A stretch of DNA of 13,794 bases from the NCBI GenBank assembly GCA_019309945.1, contig JAFDFH010000030.1, positions 1-13,794 of the forward strand, read 5' to 3'. The translations under genes and the position numbers were made by a program. The notes under the pieces are model-generated. The model saw nothing but the letters and a program-made list of their open reading frames with translations, did no database searches and was not told where the DNA came from. Position 1 is the stretch's first letter. Each line of letters starts with the position of its first letter. Below, piece after piece: positions 1 through 6,195 of the stretch. The stretch is from Deltaproteobacteria bacterium. Its GTDB lineage: Bacteria; Desulfobacterota; Desulfobacteria; Desulfobacterales; JAFDFH01.

Positions 1-512
1 GGGTTTAGTTCCAGATTGGCAAGCAGATTTTTATCATCCGGCAAATGGGATGCATCGATCGCAATGGACGTTATGCCGGCTTCAAAGAGGGTAGGGATCT
101 CAATTTTGGCATCTTCAATATCTTGATCGTTTTTTATTCCATAGTGATCGGCATGGATCGCCACGGGGATAGTGACACCCAATTGGTTGCATAAGGCATC
201 CACCTGCCGGGCGAGGTTCCAGTAATTTACGGCACAATAGGCACCTCTTCCCCCTTCAGATTTGGCGATTTCGATGATGATTGCTGCATTCGCCCGTTGA
301 GCCGCCATCAGGGCGCCTCGTATGATAAAGTGGCTTCGACCATTGGCGGCCATGGTCATGGCTTTCCCCCTTTTCATCATGGCCCTGTCAATGAATTTTC
401 CACTAACAATCAATGCTTTTGAGTTTGGGAAGAGTTTAACAACGCTGGGTGGACGGCCAATCTCCAGCGCTTTCTCGAAATCTGATGGTCTGATGACTGT
501 ATTTCCAGACAT
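1..512 (-). CDS. Class II fructose/tagatose-bisphosphate-type aldolase, N-terminal part (gene runs off the window)
   Basis: The 170 visible codons give the N-terminal half of a zinc-dependent class II aldolase, which reversibly cleaves a ketose bisphosphate into dihydroxyacetone phosphate and an aldehyde. Visible motifs are IHADH at residues 119-123 (zinc-ligand His and neighbouring catalytic Asp of the family) and IDASHLP at 152-158 (the strand carrying the family's D-x-S-H pattern). The start ATG at 512 has a strong AGGAGGT ribosome site 5 bases upstream. About 55 residues precede the usual first barrel strand (AAIIIEIAKSE, 76-86), which is longer than in typical FbaA proteins, so this belongs to a divergent long subfamily. 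The C-terminal half lies outside the window, so substrate (fructose or tagatose bisphosphate, or other) cannot be judged. The family call is secure; the exact reaction is inferred. Confidence 0.85.
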   Translation of the reverse strand, partial: MSGNTVIRPSDFEKALEIGRPPSVVKLFPNSKALIVSGKFIDRAMMKRGKAMTMAANGRSHFIIRGALMAAQRANAAIIIEIAKSEGGRGAYCAVNYWNLARQVDALCNQLGVTIPVAIHADHYGIKNDQDIEDAKIEIPTLFEAGITSIAIDASHLPDDKNLLANLELN

Positions 513-553
513 TCGTTACCTCCTTTTAGTAGATGGGACTTCGCATGAATTTA

Positions 554-650
554 TGAGATACCTTGGCAAAACGGCACTTTTTGCCCGATTTCTGCGTCAG
601 GCTCAAATTTCAATCCTCGAAATATTCAATATATTCCTGTGGTTGAATTT
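554..650 (+). repeat. MITE-like repeat, GAGACC-ended type, incomplete copy (C1)
   Basis: The left end, GAGATACCTTGGCAAAACG, resembles the GAGACCTTTGCAAAACG end seen at 6132. The interior (TTTGCCCGATTTCTGCGTCA, then ATCCTCGAAATA and CCTGTGGTT) matches the complete copy at 9337-9478 in the same order. A central hairpin AATAT-TCAAT-ATATT lies at 621-635. No matching right end was found. Similarity fades near 650, where the 3' end of the small gene at 652-906 begins, so the last codons of that gene may derive from the element. Confidence 0.7.
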
Positions 651-651
651 T

Positions 652-906
652 TCATTCTTGCAGGTCATCATTTTTTAATCTGACAATATCAATAATTTTA
701 AGTATTTCCTGTTTATATGGAGTGGGCGAACGTAATTCACCCCATCCTTTTTGGACCTGGAACAATCCATCATAAGCGGTATCGTGGAATGATCGAATTT
801 GATGAGGGATGTTTTGCTCGTTCAGTATAGAATTGATCAGTTGTGCCTCGATCATGCTCTCGAGAACGGCGACTTTTATAAATTCATGTTCGAGGGTTGC
901 ATTCAT
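652..906 (-). CDS. Small DUF2007-like protein (putative signal-transducing protein)
   Basis: An 84-residue soluble protein from ATG 906, or 90 residues from the in-frame TTG at 924. Neither start has a convincing ribosome site; ATG is preferred because the family motif begins just after it. The N-terminal pattern (FIKVAVLESMIEAQLINSIL, then NEQNIPHQIRS) matches the general shape of DUF2007 domains: a strand, a helix that spans sources and targets of an unknown signal, then an 'exclusively I-P' turn. The C-terminal half (LFQVQKGWGELRSPTPYKQ) carries the usual G-W-G-x-L-type strand and final helix. The biochemical role of this family is not known. It lies upstream of the aldolase gene on the same strand, separated by a repeat (554-650), and its 3' end abuts that repeat. 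Confidence 0.6.
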   Translation of the reverse strand: MNATLEHEFIKVAVLESMIEAQLINSILNEQNIPHQIRSFHDTAYDGLFQVQKGWGELRSPTPYKQEILKIIDIVRLKNDDLQE

Positions 907-969
907 ATCCGAATCCCGCAGCAATTGATCTTGTCCATTTGGGAAAATGATCTATTTTTCGTTCGGGCC

Positions 970-1449
970 CTAACAAAATACCGATGCAACCCATTTCCCC
1001 ACCCAATGGGTCAGGATAATGACGAGAACGGCTATAGCCAGGTGCTCCGTGACCACTTTCCAGGGCTTTTCATTCCTCAGTTTGGCAATATAAACACTAA
1101 AAATACCCAAAAGCGATAATCCCCAGACGAGACACGCAACAATGGCCTGGGCAAGGGCAAGGAACAAAAAGGGAATGACGAACGTGCCGGCGAAAATAAA
1201 CTTGAACACCATCGTTGATATGGTCGCTTCCCATATTTCCAGGGTGGAATGCCTGTTTTCAGATTCTGCAGCAATATGAATGCCAAGGGCATCTGAAAAC
1301 GCGTCCGCAATGGCGATTGCCAAAATACCTCCGATAACGACCTTCCTGGAGTGTGCTCCCGCGTAGAGTCCGATAATCATTCCCAGCGTTGTAATAATTC
1401 CGGATGTCAACCCAAAGCTAAGGCCACTTTTTATCGAGTGTTTCAACAT
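970..1449 (-). CDS. Short VIT1/CCC1-family membrane protein
   Basis: This 159-residue, strongly hydrophobic protein has about five predicted membrane segments (roughly 15-33, 37-54, 78-100, 101-122, 134-155). The N-terminal pattern FGLTSGIITTLGMIIGL followed by AIADAFSDALGIH matches the VIT1/CCC1 group, whose characterised members export Fe2+ or Mn2+ from the cytoplasm. It lacks the long cytosolic metal-binding helical insert of full-length VIT1. The usual Asp of the GL-N/T-DG motif in the first helix is Ser here, so metal transport cannot be assumed. Short relatives with a similar motif occur in archaea and anaerobes. ATG 1449 has GAAGGG immediately upstream (short spacing). It probably forms its own unit, 63 bases upstream of the DUF2007-like gene. 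Family call fairly firm; substrate unknown. Confidence 0.75.
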   Translation of the reverse strand: MLKHSIKSGLSFGLTSGIITTLGMIIGLYAGAHSRKVVIGGILAIAIADAFSDALGIHIAAESENRHSTLEIWEATISTMVFKFIFAGTFVIPFLFLALAQAIVACLVWGLSLLGIFSVYIAKLRNEKPWKVVTEHLAIAVLVIILTHWVGKWVASVFC

Positions 1450-1706
1450 TTCCCTTCGCCGGTTTTCGTATTCTGCAAGCTTAAAGCAAGGAATTAATAG
1501 CGGCTGATGATTATGGCTGGTGCAAACTTGAGTAATTATTAAAACGGTTACGGGTGTATAGACGAAGTTTTTTGTCGATTTGCCATTCAGTTTTAGGTGC
1601 CGTTAGTTTTAAAGTACTCATGGGTTTGAACTTCGCTAAATGGGTCGGATCATTCACTCAAAAAACGGCAGCGATAAGATTCCATTAGGATATTTCCAGG
1701 TGGAGA

Positions 1707-2261
1707 CTATTTTTTTTCGGGAAAGTTTTCCAAATCTTGCTCAAGTTTTTTTTTCAGCATCACATTATATGCTTCGATTTCCGCATTGAAAGCCGTTTGT
1801 TTTTCATTAAATTTAGCAAATTTTTCATTAAATTCTACTGTTTTTTCATTATGTTTCTGGGTTTCTGCGCGTGTTTTGGCGGTTCCATTGGCATCGTCCA
1901 GTGCTTCTTTTTGTTTCATTAACGCCCGGAGCTCTCTGTCCAAATACACTTTTTTTTGGTCAAGATTTCTTTTAATTTCAAAAAGATCGTTTTTTTGGCC
2001 CTCTGTTTTTATTTCCGTTTCAGTTGCCGGCGGTTTTGGTTTGCCCCTCCCTGGGGATGCTTCTTCTTTGGTTTCTTCGACAGCGCTTTGAGATTCGGTA
2101 TAAGTTTGAACATCTACCCGCTGATTTTCAGGAACCTTGCTAAGGTCGTCGGTGTATCCCATATCTCCCTTTTCATCCATGTATTTGTAAAACTCATCAG
2201 CGGATGCCGGTGTACCGAACAGTATCAACATGAATAAAATAAACCATCTTATTTGTTTCAT
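1707..2261 (-). CDS. Exported DUF4124 protein with C-terminal coiled coil
   Basis: The 184-residue product starts with a classic signal peptide (KQIRWFILFMLILFGTPASA, cleavage likely after ASA near residue 21). A DUF4124 module follows at about 22-50 (DEFYKYMDEKGDMGYTDDLS), a small domain found in many proteobacterial envelope proteins. Residues 60-90 are low-complexity, charged and Pro-rich. Residues 90-180 form a long coiled coil; at about 137-166 the phrase F/Y-N-E-K recurs every seven residues (HNEK, FNEK, FNEK, FNAE, YN). The start has a GGGGGA ribosome site. It is transcribed away from the lipoprotein gene from a well-formed promoter at 2318-2345. Periplasmic location is inferred and no specific function is known. 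Confidence 0.75.
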   Translation of the reverse strand: MKQIRWFILFMLILFGTPASADEFYKYMDEKGDMGYTDDLSKVPENQRVDVQTYTESQSAVEETKEEASPGRGKPKPPATETEIKTEGQKNDLFEIKRNLDQKKVYLDRELRALMKQKEALDDANGTAKTRAETQKHNEKTVEFNEKFAKFNEKQTAFNAEIEAYNVMLKKKLEQDLENFPEKK

Positions 2262-2317
2262 GGATTTCCCCCTATTTCAGGCTGTCAACGTTGTCATTCA
2301 TTTTTAAATTTATTTTT

Positions 2318-2345
2318 TATATATTTTATCGGGGCATTGTGTCAA
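2318..2345 (-). promoter_or_regulatory. Sigma70-like promoter for the DUF4124 gene
   Basis: On the minus strand TTGACA (2345-2340) is separated by 16 bases from TATATA (2323-2318), or by 18 from TATAAA. The predicted start of transcription is near 2311, giving a leader of about 50 nt before ATG 2261. Read by eye; no expression data. Confidence 0.65.
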
Positions 2346-2458
2346 GTATTGAGGTTAAACAAACGGATTCTTTTGTTTAAATATTTTCAAAACCCGTATA
2401 AATGATGTATAAAAACTTTCTGTAACCAATAAACACGAAGCGCCAAATACAAAATACA

Positions 2459-2492
2459 CTTGTAAAAAGCCACCTTACAGACTTTTTACAAG
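2459..2492. promoter_or_regulatory. Perfect inverted repeat upstream of the lipoprotein promoter
   Basis: CTTGTAAAAAG (2459-2469) and CTTTTTACAAG (2482-2492) are perfect 11-base inverted arms around a 12-base loop. It ends 11 bases before the -35 box of the promoter at 2504. It could be an operator, a cruciform or hairpin, or a repeat relic: the word GTAAAAAGTCTG on its minus strand (2489-2478) occurs again at 7560-7571. Confidence 0.5.
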
Positions 2493-2503
2493 ACCATCAA
2501 TAT

Positions 2504-2531
2504 TTGACAATAAATTTATTTGCTATAGAAT
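2504..2531 (+). promoter_or_regulatory. Sigma70-like promoter for the LpoA-like lipoprotein gene
   Basis: TTGACA at 2504-2509 and TAGAAT at 2526-2531 are spaced by 16 bases. The predicted transcription start is near 2538. This supports translation starting at ATG 2596 rather than at the upstream in-frame TTG at 2542, which would leave almost no leader. Confidence 0.6.
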
Positions 2532-2595
2532 ATCGAAGCGTTTGTTCCGCACTGATGAATTACAAACTTTTTTAACGGATGTGGGTCTTATTTTT

Positions 2596-4557
2596 ATGAA
2601 ATTTCGAATTCTCTATTCAATTATGATCTTAGTCTTTTTTTTATGGGCGTGTGTTCCAAAACAGGCGGTGAGAGTCCGGATTGATTCGGGCGATGAACTT
2701 TTTCTTCAGGCCGAGAAATTGTTTCAGGAAAGAATATACGGCAAAGCCCTTGATACTTACAATAAGTATTTAACTAGGTTTCCGGATGGGCCCATGGCCG
2801 CCGCCGCTTTGTTTAAAATAGGGGCGGTCTATGAAGCCCTGGGGAACAATACCGAAGCACGTGTAAAATACGACCGTCTGATTACTGAATATCCTGACAG
2901 CCCCCTGGTTCCGGAAGCCATGCTAGCAATACTCGTAACCCTATATCACGAGGGGAAGTACAAGGACGTCATCCGTAAGGCCCAAACCGTTTTGAAGCAA
3001 TCTTTATCCAGAGTGCATATTTTCAGATTATATGTACTTATGGGCGATTCTTACACGGCGAGGGGCGCTCCGTCAGATGCTGTATTTTATTATTCCCTGG
3101 CTTATCAAAAGTCAGAGGATCAGGAAAGGGAGATCCTGATCCAAAAGTTGAAAACGGCCATCAGCCAACTGGGTACATCGGATATTACAACTTTTTTAAG
3201 ATATCAGGAGGATCCGCTGACGATCGGTTATTTGCTAAGACAGTTGGGTCTTCTTCATATGACAGAAGAAAAGTATGATGATGCTGAAAAAGCATTTTCT
3301 GAGTTTATTGACAGGTTTCCTGATCATGAAAGCATAGGAGACGTAAAAAGCCTGCTACAAGAGCTTTATCAAAATTACCTTTATCGTCGATACTCCATAG
3401 GGTGTTTACTTCCGTTAAGCGGTCCATACAAAGTCTATGGCCATAGAGCTTTGAAGGGTATTGAGCTCGCTTTGAAAGAATTTAGTTCTAAAAACTTAGG
3501 TCCATCCATCCGGATTATTGTTAAAGATACGGAGTCCGACCCGGAAAAGTCTGTCCTGGCCGCGAGGGAACTGGCCCAAGCGCAAGTTGCGGCTATCATC
3601 GGTCCTATTATTACCGCTGGATCCGCTGCTGTTGAAGCACAAAATAGGGGTATCCCCATCATTACCTTAACTCAGAAAGACAATATCGTTGATACCGGAG
3701 ACTTTGTTTTCAGAAATTTCCTTACGCCCAGAATGCAGGTCAAAGCGATTCTTGCCTATGCGGTGGAGGAACTCGGACTAAAACGCTTTGCAATCCTTTA
3801 TCCGGATGAAAGGTATGGGATAACATTTATGAATCTATTCTGGGATGAAGTCATCGCTTATGGAGGGAGTGTTGTTGGCGCTGAATCCTACAGTTTGATC
3901 CAGACAGATTTTGTTGATCCGATTAAAAGGCTTGTGGGACTTTACCATGAGATCCCCGAGGATCTTAAGGATACCGCCCAACTGATTTCCCCTAAAAAAA
4001 TGGACAATAAAGAAGATGACCCTGAAGAACCAGAGGCAATTATTGATTTTGATGCGATTTTTATTCCCGATTCTCCGAAAAAAGCAGGGCTCATTATACC
4101 CCAGCTCGCATTTTATGATGTTGAGAATGTTTATCTTTTCGGCACGAATCTGTGGCATTCTGAAAGACTGGTCCAGATGGCACGGCAATACATTCAAGGC
4201 GCCTTAATGGCTGACGGATTCTTTGTTGATAGCCCTTTAGAAGCGGTTCGGGAATTTGTTGAGGTTTTCCAAGAGACTTACAAAGAGAAGCCGGGATTTA
4301 TTGAAGCGGTAACGTATGACACGGCGATGATATTGTTGCAGGTGATCAGTCAGACACATATTCAAACCCGACGTGCAATTAAAGATGAACTAACGAGACT
4401 CGGGAATTATCAGGGCGCGACCGGGTATACTTCATTTGATACCAATGGAGAGGCGCGGAAAAAACTTTACATCTTAAAGATAAATGGTAAGAATTTTGTA
4501 GAAGTAGGGCGTAAGGGATTAAGAAAACCCTCAGGTCTGATGTTTTTAGACAGATGA
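2596..4557 (+). CDS. LpoA-like lipoprotein: TPR region plus LivJ-type periplasmic-binding fold
   Basis: This 653-residue protein has a lipoprotein signal peptide ending in the lipobox LWAC (16-19), so Cys19 should be lipidated. Residues about 32-135 and 210-255 hold TPR-like helical repeats of the BamD/YbgF kind (ALDTYNKYLTRFPDGP; ARVKYDRLITEYPDSP; AEKAFSEFIDRFPDH). From about 265 a type I periplasmic-binding domain begins (YSIGCLLPLSGPYKVYGHRA) and runs to the end. It includes the FDAIFIPDSPKKA and LFGTNLWHS segments and the late TYDTAMILLQ helix. This order resembles the 'penicillin-binding protein activator' LpoA/YraM group, where the fold does not act as an ABC-transporter receptor; no transporter genes are near. 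A role in cell-wall synthesis is inference. ATG 2596 was chosen for the signal peptide; an in-frame TTG at 2542 would bury it. The stop coincides with a repeat insertion (4556-4730). Confidence 0.8.
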   Translation: MKFRILYSIMILVFFLWACVPKQAVRVRIDSGDELFLQAEKLFQERIYGKALDTYNKYLTRFPDGPMAAAALFKIGAVYEALGNNTEARVKYDRLITEYPDSPLVPEAMLAILVTLYHEGKYKDVIRKAQTVLKQSLSRVHIFRLYVLMGDSYTARGAPSDAVFYYSLAYQKSEDQEREILIQKLKTAISQLGTSDITTFLRYQEDPLTIGYLLRQLGLLHMTEEKYDDAEKAFSEFIDRFPDHESIGDVKSLLQELYQNYLYRRYSIGCLLPLSGPYKVYGHRALKGIELALKEFSSKNLGPSIRIIVKDTESDPEKSVLAARELAQAQVAAIIGPIITAGSAAVEAQNRGIPIITLTQKDNIVDTGDFVFRNFLTPRMQVKAILAYAVEELGLKRFAILYPDERYGITFMNLFWDEVIAYGGSVVGAESYSLIQTDFVDPIKRLVGLYHEIPEDLKDTAQLISPKKMDNKEDDPEEPEAIIDFDAIFIPDSPKKAGLIIPQLAFYDVENVYLFGTNLWHSERLVQMARQYIQGALMADGFFVDSPLEAVREFVEVFQETYKEKPGFIEAVTYDTAMILLQVISQTHIQTRRAIKDELTRLGNYQGATGYTSFDTNGEARKKLYILKINGKNFVEVGRKGLRKPSGLMFLDR

Positions 4558-4730
4558 GCCATTTTCAAAACGTTTCAGTTTGTTCAAGGTCAAGGAAGGC
4601 GAAAATTTTAACCACCCCAGTACGATCTTCCGGACCTACGGGGCAGGCACGAATACATAGAGTATTTCGAGGATTAAAATTTGAGCCTGACGCAGAGATT
4701 GGGCAAAATGGGACGTTTTGAAACTGGCTC
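4556..4730 (-). repeat. MITE-like repeat, GAGCC-ended type, complete copy with an extra 33 bp (A1)
   Basis: The ends GAGCCATTTTCAAAACGT and ACGTTTTGAAACTGGCTC are inverted repeats. The interior is the reverse complement of the copy at 9337-9478, apart from about 33 additional bases around 4615-4650. Flanking 4-base words AGAT (4552-4555) and GGAT (4731-4734) look like a target-site duplication with one mismatch. The central hairpin AATAC-ATAGA-GTATT is at 4652-4666. The short open frame across it is not a gene. Confidence 0.8.
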
Positions 4731-4828
4731 GGATGAATTGGGAGTATTACCGATTTGTTAATCATCGTATCAGAATTTGATCAGGATGGTCTATTTCTTC
4801 CAGGCGCTATCTCTGTTTCCATATAAAA

Positions 4829-6133
4829 ATGAATTTTCCATACAGAGCATACCGTTTTTTAAGCACAGGCCTTTTTCTGACCCTTTTTCCTCCATTCTGG
4901 TTCTATACACGCTGGGTGGGAAGACATCGGGAAAGCCTGAAACAGCGTCTTGGATTATACCCCGACGGGCTTATTAATGGAATTTCCGGATCCCCACGGA
5001 TATGGATGCATGCGGTTTCAGTAGGAGAGGTCAGTGTGGCCGCAGCGATCATTGAATCCCTGACCGCTTTATTGCCGGATAGTGCGATTATCCTTTCAAC
5101 CCTTACAGAGCATGGACAGTCCTACGCCAAAGAAAAGCTTGGATCAAAAGCGACGTGTGTTTATGGACCGATCGATTTTATCGGCGCTGCCCACAAGGCC
5201 TTATCTACACTTAAACCGGATATCCTGGTTTGCCTTGAAACCGAAATCTGGCCGAACTGGCTGGTTGAAGCCCAACGGATGGGTATAAAGACGGCAATTA
5301 TAAACGGCAGGATATCCAACCGTTCAATTAAAAGGTACCTAAAGATTCGTCTGTTGATGGAAGAAGCGTTAAGACATGTGGATGCCTTTAGCATGATTGG
5401 CGAGATCGATGCTCTGCGGATCGCCCTCATCGGTGCATCACCCGACAGGATCGAGATCAACGGGAATGCCAAGTACGATCTTTTGCTCGAGCAGTTGGAT
5501 GTATCTCTTATAATAAAAATGGAACGTTTGTATAATTTAAAAGGAAATGAGCCTGTATTCGTGGCGGGAAGTACTCGCAACACAGAGGAAAAAATTATCC
5601 TTGATCTATATCGAAAAATTGTTCAATCTTTTCCCAAGGCCCTGTTGATTATTGCCCCAAGGCACGTGGAAAGGGCCAAAGAAATAAAAGATTTGGTTCA
5701 GGCTCAGGGGTTTGCATGTCAGTATCGAACGGAATTTAACCTTGATAATGTTATGCGGACTGCTCCGGTAGTTGTTTTAGACACCATTGGTGAGCTTCAG
5801 ACAACTTACAGTATCGCCTCAATCGTTTTCTGTGGGGGGAGTTTGGTGCCCCTGGGCGGACAAAATATACTTGAGGCCGCGGTATGGGGGAAACCCGTAC
5901 TCTATGGCCCTTCAATGGAGGATTTCCTGGACGCTAAAAAGCTTCTCGATAGCACCGGTGGCGGCATTCAGGTGAAGGACGGCCAGGATCTGGCCGAAAA
6001 AACATTATATTATCTTAACCATCCCCAAGAGGCAGCCCACGTCGGCACCCTGGCCCAAAAAGCCGTCATGTCAAACAGGGGGGCCGCCGGTAAACATGCG
6101 AACGTTATCTGCCGACTGCTGCAAAGTGATTGA
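4829..6133 (+). CDS. waaA: 3-deoxy-D-manno-octulosonic acid (Kdo) transferase
   Basis: WaaA/KdtA (GT30 family) transfers Kdo from CMP-Kdo to lipid A precursor at the inner membrane. The 434-residue length matches the family (about 425). Visible motifs: an N-terminal hydrophobic segment (about 10-30), HAVSVGE at 61-67 with the catalytic Glu67, ETEIWPN at 137-143, INGRIS at 158-163, AGSTR at 246-250, APRH at 276-279, DTIGEL at 318-323 and GGSLVPLGGQNILEA at 336-350 in the nucleotide-sugar binding half. ATG 4829 is the first possible start in this frame; no Shine-Dalgarno sequence is evident before it. Whether it is mono- or bifunctional cannot be told. It follows the lipoprotein gene and repeat A1 and converges on the phosphofructokinase gene. 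The other Kdo gene here, kdsD, is on the opposite strand 1.7 kb away. Confidence 0.95.
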   Translation: MNFPYRAYRFLSTGLFLTLFPPFWFYTRWVGRHRESLKQRLGLYPDGLINGISGSPRIWMHAVSVGEVSVAAAIIESLTALLPDSAIILSTLTEHGQSYAKEKLGSKATCVYGPIDFIGAAHKALSTLKPDILVCLETEIWPNWLVEAQRMGIKTAIINGRISNRSIKRYLKIRLLMEEALRHVDAFSMIGEIDALRIALIGASPDRIEINGNAKYDLLLEQLDVSLIIKMERLYNLKGNEPVFVAGSTRNTEEKIILDLYRKIVQSFPKALLIIAPRHVERAKEIKDLVQAQGFACQYRTEFNLDNVMRTAPVVVLDTIGELQTTYSIASIVFCGGSLVPLGGQNILEAAVWGKPVLYGPSMEDFLDAKKLLDSTGGGIQVKDGQDLAEKTLYYLNHPQEAAHVGTLAQKAVMSNRGAAGKHANVICRLLQSD

Positions 6134-6168
6134 GACCTTTGCAAAACGCCCCTTTTGGCCCAATTTCT
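6132..6168 (+). repeat. MITE-like repeat, GAGACC-ended type, left fragment (C2)
   Basis: GAGACCTTTGCAAAACG followed by CCCCTTTTGGCCCAATTTCT matches the left 37 bases or so of the repeat family (compare 9337-9376). The rest is missing. It starts 2 bases before the end of the waaA stop codon region, in the 62-bp gap between the convergent waaA and phosphofructokinase genes. Confidence 0.55.
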
Positions 6169-6195
6169 AACGATTACATTGGGAATAGAGGAACA

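Noticed and set aside
322..678. 118-codon plus-strand open frame with a hydrophobic start
   Set aside because: Antisense to the aldolase N-terminus, whose motifs and AGGAGGT site are clear; its tail runs through a repeat.
799..1119. 106-codon plus-strand open frame
   Set aside because: It runs antisense across two better-supported minus-strand genes and has no family features.
2542..2595. Upstream TTG start for the lipoprotein gene
   Set aside because: It would place 18 residues ahead of a perfect lipoprotein signal peptide and lies only a few bases from the predicted transcription start.
3184..3204. Repeated phrase acttttttaa within the lipoprotein gene, also near 2566
   Set aside because: Short AT-rich chance similarity inside coding sequence, with no flanking repeat structure.
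4565..4765. 66-codon minus-strand open frame within repeat A1
   Set aside because: Lies almost wholly in the non-coding repeat; other copies do not keep the frame.
4777..4977. Plus-strand open frame overlapping the start of waaA
   Set aside because: Shadow frame of waaA; the waaA N-terminal segment matches its family from ATG 4829.
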